Shown: piece after piece, positions 27,671-36,726 of the stretch
How positions within the stretch are numbered: the first letter of the stretch is position 1
Layout: each line of letters opens with the position of its first letter
Source of the DNA: Aporhodopirellula aestuarii
GTDB taxonomy: Bacteria > Planctomycetota > Planctomycetia > Pirellulales > Pirellulaceae
Direction: 5' to 3'
DNA: 61,067 nucleotides
Assembly: GCF_023701485.1 (NCBI RefSeq)
Contig: NZ_JAMQBK010000047.1
Coordinates: 1 to 61,067, forward strand
Translations under genes and position numbers: made by a program
The notes under the pieces: model-generated
Told to the model about the DNA's origin: nothing
What the model saw: the letters and a program-made list of their open reading frames with translations, nothing else
Database searches by the model: none

Positions 27671-29230
27671 TCACTCCGTCGGTAGCACGTTCGGCCGCTT
27701 AATTTTATCGCCCGGCTCACGGAAAACGTAGGGCGTCCAAATCTCGCGTGCCTTCTCCCACTCTTCGAGTGTGCGAGTGGGATACCAACCCGGATAGCCA
27801 AACTTTTTAAAGTCATAGTTTCCGGCGTTTTGGGCAACCCAGGCACTGACCGTCGACGTGGGACGCGTTTCAGGGAATACCCCGATTGCCCGAAAGTCAT
27901 CCGTGACCCCTTGGTCATGAATGACGTTTTCTCGCCAATGAGCGAGGTTCGCCAACAATTCCGCTTTGATTTCGGCATGATCGGGATCGTCGGCCAAATT
28001 ATTGAGCTCATGTTGGTCGCTTCGAAGATCATACAGTTCGATCTCTGGTTTGTTGGCCGCCATGAAAACGGCTTGCTGCGGAGTCAGTTGCCCTTTGAGA
28101 TACAGAACACTCATCTCCGCCAATACCGGATAGGCACCTTCCTTGTAGCTGCTGTATTGGCAATAGGCTCGCTCTGGCATCAGGTTCAAAATCAACTTGT
28201 AGTCCTTGGAACGAATCGACCGCATCGCGTCGTGGGTTTCGCCCATCCGATCTCGCGCCGCGAACAAGTACTGTCGATTCGCAACGTCTTCGCTAATCAA
28301 ACTCTTTCCGTGCAAGGGAATCGGCGCGTCGATACCGGCGGCTTCCAATATTGTCGCGCAGATATCGAGTGAGGACACCAAGTCATCGTTCACCTCCCCC
28401 GATCGAACCTTGCCTGGCCATCGCATGATCATTGGAATCCGCAACCCCTCATCGTATAAGAATTGCTTGCCGCGAACGTGGCATCGGCCGTGGTCACCGA
28501 TGAAGAACACGATCGTGTTGTCGGACAAACCCTCGTCGTCTAACCGTTTGAGTAGACTCCCGACTTTGCGATCGACCACCTGCATCGACTCGAGCCCATT
28601 GGCCCAGTCGCGGCGAACAAAAGGCGTGTCGGGGTAATAAGGCGGCAGTTCCACATCTTCGATTGCGATGGGTCGGATGGGATCGCGATGGAACGATCGG
28701 TGAGTTTCGCCGAACGTGATTCGTGCAAAAAACGGTTGCCCCGGTTCACGATGCTTCCAATCGTCTCCCATGAACAATTCCGCTCGCCCATCAGGCAGGA
28801 AGTTGCAATCGGTCTTTGAACTTAGCAGTGCCGTGTAGTAGCCGGCCTCGGCGAACAGATGCGGAATCGGCTTGATACCGAACGGAAGTGGTTGTTTGTC
28901 ATACTCGCGATGCTGTTGCGCACCAATGTAGTTTTGATGAAATCCCGTCATCATCGCTGACCGAGATGTCGAGCAAACCGGCGACGTAGTGAATGCCCGC
29001 TCGAAGCGGACGCCCTCGGCGGCTAGTCGGTCCACGTGAGGCGTGTGAATGCCTTTCGTCCCATAGCACGAAAGGTCGGGCGACCAGTCTTCGATCGTAA
29101 TCCATAAAATGTTTGGTCGTGGAGACTCCGTGTTGAACTGCGCGTTCACTTCGCCAGTGCTGAACGCCAAAAACAAACCCAACAAACAAACAAGCTTGGT
29201 CGGGAAGTGGCCAATTTTCATAAGACGCAT
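27671..29230 (-). CDS. Secreted sulfatase (N-sulfoglucosamine-type, S1_8-like)
   Basis: A 519-residue exported sulfatase with a signal peptide (about 1-30). The active-site motif reads CSTSRSAMMTG (Cys86), with Thr where most have Pro or Ala. Other family marks are ITIEDWSPDLSCYG, LLSSKTDCNF and DHGRCHVRGKQFLYDEGLRIP, the last typical of heparan-N-sulfatase-like enzymes. It would act on sulfated glycans after formylglycine conversion of Cys86 by a maturation enzyme not seen here. It converges with the FMN-like gene and starts just before a 400-base gap. In-frame ATGs at 29230 and 29221 are both possible. Confidence 0.9.
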   Translation of the reverse strand: MRLMKIGHFPTKLVCLLGLFLAFSTGEVNAQFNTESPRPNILWITIEDWSPDLSCYGTKGIHTPHVDRLAAEGVRFERAFTTSPVCSTSRSAMMTGFHQNYIGAQQHREYDKQPLPFGIKPIPHLFAEAGYYTALLSSKTDCNFLPDGRAELFMGDDWKHREPGQPFFARITFGETHRSFHRDPIRPIAIEDVELPPYYPDTPFVRRDWANGLESMQVVDRKVGSLLKRLDDEGLSDNTIVFFIGDHGRCHVRGKQFLYDEGLRIPMIMRWPGKVRSGEVNDDLVSSLDICATILEAAGIDAPIPLHGKSLISEDVANRQYLFAARDRMGETHDAMRSIRSKDYKLILNLMPERAYCQYSSYKEGAYPVLAEMSVLYLKGQLTPQQAVFMAANKPEIELYDLRSDQHELNNLADDPDHAEIKAELLANLAHWRENVIHDQGVTDDFRAIGVFPETRPTSTVSAWVAQNAGNYDFKKFGYPGWYPTRTLEEWEKAREIWTPYVFREPGDKIKRPNVLPTE

Positions 29231-29624
29231 ACGTCAATGGTAGGTAAGGTTTGACGGCGTTTGAGATGACGCAGTCGGTGATTGTAGCTGACCTCGTTTA
29301 TATCTAGAAACATCTCCCCTGATTATTGATGCGATCGTTCAAGAAGGTCATCGGAGTCTTACAGGTAGGAAGCGGATTTAGCGGTCTATGGATTTATCCA
29401 CGATTCGAAAACGAAGGATCACTTCTTACCGCGAAGCGTGCGTGAGTGAGGAAGTGGTCCCATCGCTCGCGCAGGTATCGGGGCAATTGATTGGCAAGCT
29501 GCTCAGCATTCGCTATTGATATGCCGATTCGCCAATCCATTTTGCGTTAGGTATTCGATTTGCTCATTGTTGGAGCGTAACCAGCTCATCCGGGCTACAC
29601 ACGTGAAAAGAGAGGACACGTTGG
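29231..29624. other. Divergent intergenic region, nothing recognised
   Basis: About 390 bases between the sulfatase start and the MgtC-like gene. It should contain both promoters; I see no gene and no strong repeat. Confidence 0.4.
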
Positions 29625-30113
29625 ATGTTAGATGCAAATGACTTGGCAAACCTGCAAATCATAGCCATTGCGGCCGCCTGCGGAGCGGCGATCGGCGTCG
29701 AACGAGAGTTTGCTCGCAAGCCGGCGGGAATTCGCACGCATATCTTCGTGTGCGCCGGATCGGCGTTGATGATGATTTTGGGGCAAGAGATTTTGGGGCA
29801 ATTTGAACACCACGAAGACGACCAACTCTTGAAGGCCGACCCGATTCGGGTTTTACAAGCGATTGTGGTCGGCATCAGTTTCCTCGGCGCTGGCACGATT
29901 GTGCACGAGGAGCACCGTGGGGTGGAAGGGTTAACGACCGCAGCGACTATTTACCTGACCGCGGGTATTGGAGTCGCGACCGCAGTTGAACGAGTCTCGC
30001 TCGCCGTGTCGCTCACCCTCGCCACATTGATCGTTCTCTTCGCGCTCGGCTGGGTGGAAAACCGAATCACACGCTTTCGTCATGCCCACAGCCCGAACGA
30101 CCTACCGGATTGA
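29625..30113 (+). CDS. MgtC/SapB-family membrane protein
   Basis: A 162-residue protein with about five hydrophobic segments and the MgtC/SapB core: AAACGAAIGVEREFARKPAG near 16-35, RTHIFVCAGSALMMILG near 37-53, and the SFLGAGTIVHEEHRGVEGLTTAA region near 85-108. MgtC-type proteins support growth in low Mg2+ and in some pathogens modulate the F1Fo ATP synthase; the SapB subgroup is poorly understood. A GAGAGGA ribosome site lies 10 bases before the ATG. It converges with a DedA gene. Confidence 0.87.
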   Translation: MLDANDLANLQIIAIAAACGAAIGVEREFARKPAGIRTHIFVCAGSALMMILGQEILGQFEHHEDDQLLKADPIRVLQAIVVGISFLGAGTIVHEEHRGVEGLTTAATIYLTAGIGVATAVERVSLAVSLTLATLIVLFALGWVENRITRFRHAHSPNDLPD

Positions 30114-30127
30114 AATAGTCTTCAACA

Positions 30128-30739
30128 TTACGTCGTGCGTTGGGCCGCCGTTCGTTGCTCAATCAAACGCCACAACCACCATCCGAACAAACATACAATG
30201 ACCGCCGTGCTGACCCAACCGAGCGGACCGGCTAGATTGCTGTACTGATCACCCAACCACCAACCGATTCCGGCCAAAAACGCCGTCCATACGACTGTGC
30301 CGATGGCGGTAAAAAGTGAGAAGCGGCCGACAGGCATTTTGGCAAACCCCGCCGGCACGCTGATCATGGTGCGGAGGCCCGGGATTAGCCGACAGACGAA
30401 CACCGCCATCGCTCCCCAACTCTCAAACCACTGGTCGACGCGATCTAAATCACGGGGCGTGATCGTTAACCAAGCACCATGTCCTTCGATCCATTTTGCG
30501 AGTCGTGGTTTCCCGATCCAGCGAGCCACGTAGTACCAAGCCATTGCACCGGCAAAAGATCCGAGGCTTCCCGCCGCAACGACTGCGACGAAACTACTGT
30601 CTCCCTGGCTCACGGAGTAGCCAGCCCAAGGCATCACGACTTCAGAGGGTATCGGTGGAAAGATGTTCTCGAGCAGCATCATTGCTCCCACACCGAACGC
30701 ACCGAATTGTTCGAGAAATTCTTTGACCCATTCTGACAT
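30128..30739 (-). CDS. DedA-family membrane protein
   Basis: A 203-residue protein with about five hydrophobic segments and DedA (SNARE-associated Golgi) signatures: LLENIFPPIPSEVVMPWAGY near 22-41, LGSFAGAMAWYYVARWIG near 59-76, and VFVCRLIPGLRTMISVPAG near 112-130. DedA proteins are involved in lipid (undecaprenyl-phosphate or phospholipid) flipping, membrane potential and drug tolerance. The conserved proline-rich loop and the FxxxR-type motif (VCRLIPGLRT) are intact. It is 111 bases from the ZIP transporter gene upstream on the same strand. Confidence 0.9.
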   Translation of the reverse strand: MSEWVKEFLEQFGAFGVGAMMLLENIFPPIPSEVVMPWAGYSVSQGDSSFVAVVAAGSLGSFAGAMAWYYVARWIGKPRLAKWIEGHGAWLTITPRDLDRVDQWFESWGAMAVFVCRLIPGLRTMISVPAGFAKMPVGRFSLFTAIGTVVWTAFLAGIGWWLGDQYSNLAGPLGWVSTAVIVCLFGWWLWRLIEQRTAAQRTT

Positions 30740-30850
30740 CGTGCTGCACTCTCATCGGAATCTGTTCATAGTTGCACCATCCCAAAATCGGGACGCCGCG
30801 TTGTGAAGAGTGCCGCAAAGAACGTTCCGTTACTCAAGCGAGTGAGACGA

Positions 30851-31663
30851 TCATCCCAGCGATACATCAAGGATCATCATGATGGCGAAGCCCAGCATGA
30901 GAAACAAAGTCGCGACATCCTCATTCCCTTCTTGCTGCGTTTCGGGAACTAATTCTTCAACCACGACATAAACCATCGCACCAGCGGCAAAACTCAGTGC
31001 GAAGGGCAGTACCGGTGCAGCGTAAACCACGACGGCAGCTCCGATCACAGCTGCAACCGGTTCAACAATCGCAGACGCCTGACCGATCAGCCACGATTTC
31101 GACCGACTCATTCCTTCCGCTCGCAGCGGAACCGCGACGGCAACGCCTTCGGGAACGTTCTGGAGTCCGATTCCGATCGCCAATGCGGTCGCACCTCCCA
31201 AACTGGTCATTGTCAGATCGCTTCCCGCGCTTCCGAACGCCACGCCAACGGCCAAACCTTCGGGGATGTTATGAAGCGTGATTGCGGAAATTAAAAGAAC
31301 GCTTCGCTGCCACGCCGTCTTGAGACCTTCAGCCGATTCATCAGGTAAACCGCGGTGCAGGTGCGGCAGGATGCGGTCGAGACCATACAAGAATCCGCCG
31401 CCGAGTAAGAAACCGATCGCAGCGGGAAACCACGAGGGCCAACCGAGTTCGTCGGCAACGTCGATTGATGGCGCCAACAAACTCCAATAGCTCGCAGCGA
31501 GCATCACGCCGCCGGCGAACCCCAACATCGCGTCAAATAGTTTGCGATGAACGTTTGTCAGCCCAAAAACGAGGGCGGCACCTAACGCGGTCAACGCCCA
31601 CGTGAAGCCTCCCGCAAAAAGAGCTTGCCAGATCGGATCGGATTGGTGCAGCCATTCTATCAT
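30851..31663 (-). CDS. ZIP-family metal transporter
   Basis: A 270-residue transporter with eight hydrophobic segments. The two metal-binding helices are clear: [10 protein letters not shown] in helix IV and [12 protein letters not shown] in helix V; near the end lies [11 protein letters not shown] proteins import Zn2+, Fe2+ or Mn2+ to the cytosol. The histidine of the second motif is replaced by Gln (QNVPEG), as is common. In-frame ATG codons lie at 31675 and 31663; the later one is chosen. It is divergent from the cation antiporter gene, the two sharing a 48-base region. Confidence 0.9.
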   Translation of the reverse strand: MIEWLHQSDPIWQALFAGGFTWALTALGAALVFGLTNVHRKLFDAMLGFAGGVMLAASYWSLLAPSIDVADELGWPSWFPAAIGFLLGGGFLYGLDRILPHLHRGLPDESAEGLKTAWQRSVLLISAITLHNIPEGLAVGVAFGSAGSDLTMTSLGGATALAIGIGLQNVPEGVAVAVPLRAEGMSRSKSWLIGQASAIVEPVAAVIGAAVVVYAAPVLPFALSFAAGAMVYVVVEELVPETQQEGNEDVATLFLMLGFAIMMILDVSLG

Positions 31664-31711
31664 GAGACATATCATGCAGCAGATGGCGCGCCGATTGCGT
31701 GATGTCCCGTC

Positions 31712-32770
31712 ATGTTAAACTTCGAGAACTATCCGCTGGGGATGAACGCTGCGATTTTTGTAGTCGGGGCGGCCATGGTCTGGTACGCGGGCACTAAACT
31801 CAGCAAATACGTGGACCTATTCGCGGATCGAACAGGACTTGGTCAGGCGTTCGCGGGGGCTTTGTTTCTGGGTGGCGCCACGAGCCTACCGGAATTGGCG
31901 ACCACCCTAACGGCATCGTATTCGGGCGCCGCGGAACTAGCGGGGACCAACCTTCTCGGTGGTATCGTGATGCAGATGGCGGTCCTGGCGTGGATCGACG
32001 CGTTTGTTCTGCGTGGTCGCCCGCTGACTCTGTTCTCGCCGAACGCCACGTTGCTGATGGCAGGGATTATGTTGATCGGCTTGGTCGCGCTCGCGTCGGC
32101 GGCCGTGACAACGGGCGAGCTGTTCTCTGTGATGGGCGTCGGATTTTGGCCGGTCGCACTGTTCGTGGCATACATCGGATCGTTGTGGTTGATGTATCGG
32201 TACGAAGGTGACCCGCGGTGGGAACCGAGCGGTGAAACCGCCCAACCGCCTGAGTCCGCACGCGACCTCAAAGACGCCCATCACAAGGAATTCCGCGACG
32301 TCTCGAACAACCGACTCATCGTCTACTTCCTCGCGGCGTCCGCAGTGATCCTGGTCGGAGGCTTTCTTGTCGCGAAAACCGGCGAGGTGATCGCAAATCA
32401 AACAGGCGTCGGGCAGGGCTTCGTCGGCGCGACGTTGGTCGCGTTTGCAACGAGCCTTCCCGAAGTCAGCACAACCTATTCGGCGGTACGGTTTGGCGCC
32501 TACAGCATGGCGGCGGCCAACATTTTGGGCACCAACAGTCTCGAAGTCGCGTTGTTTCTACCTGCGGAACTCGCCTACCGCGAGGGTGCCATCTTTGATG
32601 CCATTCACCAACCCGCAGCTTTCCTCGGGATGATGGGGGTTGTAGTCACGTGCCTCTATCTTTCGGGCATCTTGGAACGGCGTGACCGTACGATCTTTGG
32701 GATGGGCGTCGATTCGTTCGCGGTCTTGATCGCGTATTTCGGCGGATTGGCTGTTTACTACTCGCTCTAA
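31712..32770 (+). CDS. Ca2+/cation:cation antiporter (CaCA, YrbG-like)
   Basis: A 352-residue protein with the two inverted alpha-repeats of the Na+/Ca2+ exchanger superfamily: GATSLPE at 55-61 and FATSLPE at 245-251, each followed by a G-T-N segment (AGTNLLGG near 77-84 and ILGTNSLE near 272-279). About ten hydrophobic segments flank a hydrophilic loop near 165-200. Such exchangers expel Ca2+ against Na+ or H+. It sits divergently from the ZIP gene in a block of ion and lipid transport genes. Confidence 0.9.
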   Translation: MLNFENYPLGMNAAIFVVGAAMVWYAGTKLSKYVDLFADRTGLGQAFAGALFLGGATSLPELATTLTASYSGAAELAGTNLLGGIVMQMAVLAWIDAFVLRGRPLTLFSPNATLLMAGIMLIGLVALASAAVTTGELFSVMGVGFWPVALFVAYIGSLWLMYRYEGDPRWEPSGETAQPPESARDLKDAHHKEFRDVSNNRLIVYFLAASAVILVGGFLVAKTGEVIANQTGVGQGFVGATLVAFATSLPEVSTTYSAVRFGAYSMAAANILGTNSLEVALFLPAELAYREGAIFDAIHQPAAFLGMMGVVVTCLYLSGILERRDRTIFGMGVDSFAVLIAYFGGLAVYYSL

Positions 32771-32888
32771 AAATCACTCGTCGAGCCTCCTCGGTCAACG
32801 AATAGCGACGTTGCGAGTAGTACGCAGCATTGGCATGCCAGTTGCGTTGGTTCTTCTTTAGACACACATCCAAACCCGCAGAGGAATC

Positions 32889-33944
32889 ATGTCTACACAA
32901 CGCCCCGCAGTCATCGTCACCGGTAGCGCCGGCCTCCTCGGTCACCCAGTCTGTTCTCGTCTCGCCAATGCAGGTTACGAGGTTTTTGGCTTCGACCGTG
33001 TCGGCTTACCCGAACCGCCCAAATCACTCGAGCATGTACGTGATATCGAGTGTGATGTTTCGGATTCATCGTCCGTCCGCGCGGCGATGCAAAAAGTCCA
33101 CGCCCTCACTAATGGAAAGCTCGCTAGTTTCGTTCACATGGCGGCCTATTACGACTTCTCCGGTGAAGAGAGCGACCTCTACGAAAAAGTGACCGTCAAC
33201 GGGACAGATCGGCTGCTCAATGAGCTAGAGGATTTTGAATGTGAGCAATTTGTGTTCACAAGCACCATGCTGGTTCATGCTCCTTGTGCGGTCGGGGAAA
33301 AAATCAGCGAAGACTCACCCCTCGAAGCAAAGTGGCCGTATCCGCAAAGCAAAATCGAGACCGAGCGATTAATCCGCGAGGGACATCCCGGTGTGAATTC
33401 GGTGTTCTTGCGGATCGCGGGTGTCTATACCGACTACGGCCGCCAGCCGACCATTGTCCAGCAAATCAAACGCATTTATGAAAAAGATTTCCAAGGTCAC
33501 TTCTTTCCCGGCAATACGGAGGCTGGTCAATCGGCGGTGCACATCGATGATGCTGCCGACGCCATCGTCCGAACCGTCGAACGTCGCAATTCGATCAAAC
33601 CCAAGACCGCGATCTTGATCGGAGAACCCGATCCACTTTCGTATGACGCATTGCAAAACCTGATCGGGAAACAATTGTACGCCAAAGAATGGGCGACGCT
33701 CTACGTGCCCAAACCCGTCGCGAAGGTGGGCGCCACCGTGTCGGACGCCGTCCAAGGCGGTAATGCGTTTATCAAACCCTACATGGTCGACATGGCAGAC
33801 GACCACTACGCGCTCGACATCAGTCGTGCCCGCGAGCTGCTCGGCTGGGAACCGCAACATGCGTTGTCGACAACATTGCCCAAGATCACGGCGAAGCTCA
33901 AAAGCGACCCGGACGAATGGTACCGGCTCAACGGAGTGGCGTAA
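32889..33944 (+). CDS. NAD-dependent epimerase/dehydratase (extended SDR)
   Basis: A 351-residue Rossmann enzyme with the nucleotide motif TGSAGLLG (11-18), the serine segment FTSTMLVH (123-130) and the YPQSK catalytic tyrosine-lysine pair (151-155), then a long C-terminal sugar-binding domain. It is an extended short-chain dehydrogenase, but the substrate (nucleotide sugar or other) cannot be told. A clear AGAGGA ribosome site lies 5 bases before the ATG. The next gene starts 3 bases after its stop, so this heads the epimerase-VKOR-SPW operon. Confidence 0.9.
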   Translation: MSTQRPAVIVTGSAGLLGHPVCSRLANAGYEVFGFDRVGLPEPPKSLEHVRDIECDVSDSSSVRAAMQKVHALTNGKLASFVHMAAYYDFSGEESDLYEKVTVNGTDRLLNELEDFECEQFVFTSTMLVHAPCAVGEKISEDSPLEAKWPYPQSKIETERLIREGHPGVNSVFLRIAGVYTDYGRQPTIVQQIKRIYEKDFQGHFFPGNTEAGQSAVHIDDAADAIVRTVERRNSIKPKTAILIGEPDPLSYDALQNLIGKQLYAKEWATLYVPKPVAKVGATVSDAVQGGNAFIKPYMVDMADDHYALDISRARELLGWEPQHALSTTLPKITAKLKSDPDEWYRLNGVA

Positions 33945-33947
33945 GTA

Positions 33948-34580
33948 ATGTCAATTGCTAGTATTCCCGCACAGGACATCGACCGCCCGGTACCTCCCTA
34001 TTCACACAACCCATCTGCGTGGAGCCAGCGCATTCCAATTTGCCTGTTGGCGTTCGTCGCGGCCGCCATCTCCTCTCACCTCGCACTCTACCAGTGGGGC
34101 TTTATTGAGAACGCATGGGATCCAGTGTTCGGGGGAGCGAGCAATCGGGTTTTGAAGTCGGACACCGCAATGTCGATGTACCGAATACTCGGGATTCATG
34201 ATGCCGCGCTCGGTGTCCTCGCCTATCTCGGGGACGCGATTCTTGGTTTCGCCGGTTCACCACGACGTTGGCAGTATCGGCCTTGGTTGGTCATTCTGTT
34301 CGGTATCGATGTTATCCCGCTTGGCATTGTCAGCGTGGTGTTGGTTGTCCTGCAAGCGTTCGTTGTCGGAGATTGGTGCTTCCTATGTCTTGTCACGGCC
34401 GGTATTTCATTGATCCTGGTTTACTGGGCATGGGACGAAGTTCGTGTATCGCTGACGTACCTCTGGATCGTGTGGAAACGAAATCACAGCAAACGAATGC
34501 TGTGGGACGCATTTTGGGGCAACCGGAATGATGAGCTCGATCGCTCCGCCGAAGAACTTCTATCACGGGAGGTATCCTGA
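33948..34580 (+). CDS. VKOR-family membrane protein with CxxC only
   Basis: A 210-residue protein with four or more membrane helices. The active-site cysteine pair typical of vitamin K epoxide reductase is present as WCFLC (Cys144, Cys147). The preceding periplasmic loop ([10 protein letters not shown]) lacks the usual second cysteine pair, so it may not relay electrons in the classical DsbB/VKOR way. There is no fused thioredoxin domain. It is translated with its neighbours (3 bases after the epimerase stop, one-base overlap TGATG with the SPW gene). A role in disulfide or quinone chemistry at the membrane is inferred. Confidence 0.8.
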   Translation: MSIASIPAQDIDRPVPPYSHNPSAWSQRIPICLLAFVAAAISSHLALYQWGFIENAWDPVFGGASNRVLKSDTAMSMYRILGIHDAALGVLAYLGDAILGFAGSPRRWQYRPWLVILFGIDVIPLGIVSVVLVVLQAFVVGDWCFLCLVTAGISLILVYWAWDEVRVSLTYLWIVWKRNHSKRMLWDAFWGNRNDELDRSAEELLSREVS

Positions 34581-34921
34581 TGTGGGGACGAGTCGTTGAA
34601 ATCATGACCGCCGTTTGGCTGGCGGCGAGTCCATTTGTGTTCTCGTCCCAATCCGATCCGGCGATCTTGTGGGGTGATCTTTTGATCGCGTTACTAATCT
34701 GCATCCTCTCCGGCCTGTCTTACTGGCCTCCGACCCGGCACGCTCACTTGTTGATCCTGCTCGTCGCGATCGGCCTCATCGCGTGGGGGCGATTCGCTGT
34801 GCTGCCACCGCCGCCCGAGCACCAGAACCATATCGTCGTTGGGCTATTTCTATTGATGATTGCACTCATCCCAAACCACGCCTCACAACCACCACGCGTG
34901 TGGCAAACCACCGCGAATTAG
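34580..34921 (+). CDS. SPW-repeat small membrane protein
   Basis: A 113-residue protein with about four hydrophobic segments. The motif ASPFVF (16-21) in the first helix fits the SPW family, small membrane proteins defined by an S-P-W-like motif; a second related segment SYWPP lies near residue 48. The function is unknown. Its start overlaps the VKOR stop, making it the last gene of the three-gene operon. A palindromic element follows 153 bases later. Confidence 0.75.
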   Translation: MWGRVVEIMTAVWLAASPFVFSSQSDPAILWGDLLIALLICILSGLSYWPPTRHAHLLILLVAIGLIAWGRFAVLPPPPEHQNHIVVGLFLLMIALIPNHASQPPRVWQTTAN

Positions 34922-35073
34922 TCTTGTCGGTACATTCTTCAGTAGGTCAGCGACTTGCTTTCGAGTGGATTGGCAACGTACTGATTCCGTATCGACAACT
35001 GCCTTACGCAACCCGGGAAATAAGTATCACGTATCTCGGTCGATCGGGACGTTGATTGTTTTAGTGCTCTTTG

Positions 35074-35133
35074 TAGCGGAACGGTGCAAGCCGTCCGGTC
35101 CCGAGTCACCGGATGGCTCACGCAGTTTCGCTA
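35074..35133. repeat. 60-bp palindrome of the dispersed GCGGAACGGC family
   Basis: The left arm TAGCGGAACGGTGCAAGCCG pairs with a right arm ending in CAGTTTCGCTA, about 20 of 27 positions matching, around a CCGAGT centre. The left flank (CGTTGATTGTTTTAGTG) and right flank (ACATTTAAAATCCCGCAG) are shared with the copy at 50259-50472. It follows the SPW operon by about 150 bases. Confidence 0.75.
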
Positions 35134-35303
35134 CATTTAAAATCCCGCAGAAATTAAATCAATGTCCCCCAAGACCGAGGATTGCGGGCGTTACCCGCTT
35201 TCGAAGATTCTCAGCTTGGTGAGAGACGAACACTGTCATACTTCAACCCGGAAGTGACGCGTCTAGCGAGTGTTCTATCAACATTGAAAATATTGGGTAA
35301 GAC

Positions 35304-35363
35304 CGGACGGCTTGCGCCGTTCCGCTAAAAGACCTGGCGGAACGGCGCGCGCCGTCCGTTTTT
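35304..35363 (+). terminator. 22-bp-stem terminator-like palindrome
   Basis: Arms 35304-35325 and 35337-35358 pair at 20 of 22 positions around an 11-base loop, and five T follow at 35359-35363. Each arm is a half-site of the dispersed GCGGAACGGC family, arranged in the opposite order from the full copies. By form it is a strong rho-independent terminator, but it lies about 380 bases behind the nearest upstream gene stop. Confidence 0.6.
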
Positions 35364-35791
35364 CCCCAACTTTAAAAGCAGACGAAGCACAACTTACGCA
35401 TGCCTGCTCGAACAGGTCACGCGACACGGCACACGGATGCGAGTATACGTCTCGACATCAACTGAAGTATCGCCAAGCCATTGAAAACGCGACAGTCTCG
35501 GCGGCATTGATAACCGCACGGTTTCGGCGCACGTGCCGTGGGCCTCTCTGACCCAAAACGGACCCACTACGAAGTTACGCTGTGTTCCGTGGCGGAGTGT
35601 CGTATTTTGATGTGGAAACTTGCTTGTGCAAGCGTGAAGAACTACCTTCTTGCCATATCCCACCGCTGATCCCACTTCGAGCCCTGACGGTTACGACGCA
35701 CCGCTTGCTCGTTTCCGTCGCGATAGCCGTGTATCAACGCTTCGCTTGGATGCTTGTACCAGCCTTTCACCCCTTACGGACACCAATTCTC

Positions 35792-36640
35792 ATGCGTACC
35801 TTCGCAATGCTCGCGATCCTATTGGTTGCCTGCGGCAGTTCCGCAAATGCGACCGCAGAAGAATGGCGTCGTTTGCTCGATAAAAATTTATCCAACTTCG
35901 AAGTCTGGATGGGCGTGCCTCATGCCAGTGTTCAGGGACTGCCTGAGGGTACCTATCAATCCAGTACCGTGACAAAAGGTACACCGCTGGGCCTCAACAA
36001 CGATCCCAAAAACGTGTTCTCGGTCACGGAAGTCGACGGCGAACCGATCCTGCATATCACGGGCGAAATCTATGGCGGACTGACATCACTGGAGGAATTC
36101 GAGAACTTTCACTTCAGCACACAGTTCCGGTGGGGCGAGAAAAAGTGGGAACCGCGGCTTAGCGGACTGCGTGACAGCGGGATCCTGTATCACTGCACCG
36201 GTGAGCATGGCAGGTTCTGGAAAGTCTGGAAGTCCTCGATTGAATACCAAGTCCAGGAGACTGACTTGGGTGACCTTTTCGCTCTCGCTGGCACGTCAGC
36301 GGACGTCCGCGTTTCGGGACGCAAGTACGATCCGAAGAGCGATGTGTATTTGGAGAAAGGCAACGCCATTTCCTGTACCGAACCTGACGCGCCCCATGGC
36401 GAATGGAACCACCTCGAAATCTACACGGTCGGGACAACTTCCGTGCACGTCGCCAACGGTGTCGTGCTAATGGTTTTGGAAAATCTAAAGATGCAGGGCG
36501 AACCGCTCTCGCGCGGTCAGATTCAGATCCAAAGCGAAGCGGCTGAGTGCGACTACAAAAACATAAAAATCGTTCCGATTAGCGACTTTCCCGCTGAGAT
36601 CAAATCGCAAATGAGATTGCGATCGTCGGACCACTCGTAA
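35792..36640 (+). CDS. Secreted DUF1080 (3-keto-disaccharide hydrolase-like) protein
   Basis: A 282-residue protein with a signal peptide (about 1-22, MRTFAMLAILLVACGSS) and one DUF1080 domain, a laminin-G/concanavalin-like beta-sandwich. Recognisable pieces are WRRLLDKNLSNFEVWMG near the start, FHFSTQFRWGEKKW, LRDSGILYHCTGEHG, SIEYQVQETDLGD, WNHLEIYTVG and GQIQIQSEAAECDYKNIKI at the end. Planctomycetes carry many such proteins, and some members act on 3-keto-glycosides. The start at 35792 is the one that gives a signal peptide. It is 86 bases upstream of the alpha/beta hydrolase gene. Confidence 0.88.
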   Translation: MRTFAMLAILLVACGSSANATAEEWRRLLDKNLSNFEVWMGVPHASVQGLPEGTYQSSTVTKGTPLGLNNDPKNVFSVTEVDGEPILHITGEIYGGLTSLEEFENFHFSTQFRWGEKKWEPRLSGLRDSGILYHCTGEHGRFWKVWKSSIEYQVQETDLGDLFALAGTSADVRVSGRKYDPKSDVYLEKGNAISCTEPDAPHGEWNHLEIYTVGTTSVHVANGVVLMVLENLKMQGEPLSRGQIQIQSEAAECDYKNIKIVPISDFPAEIKSQMRLRSSDHS

Positions 36641-36726
36641 ACAGCGTGGGCGCAAAGACTATCGGCTCACCGTGGCACCGGCGCGCAATCGCGTTCGAGG
36701 CCCCCTACCAACAAGGAAACGACTTG

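Larger units (their letters stand above)
34922..35791. other. Long intergenic region with two palindromic elements
   Basis: An 870-base gap between two plus-strand genes. It carries a 60-bp imperfect palindrome (35074-35133) and a strong terminator-like palindrome (35304-35363), both built from the dispersed GCGGAACGGC unit. Otherwise I see no gene; the frame of the next protein is open back to 35582 but its signal peptide begins at 35792. Confidence 0.5.

Noticed and set aside
35582..35791. Upstream extension of the DUF1080 protein by 70 codons
   Set aside because: The extension hides the signal peptide and has irregular composition; start at 35792 is more likely.
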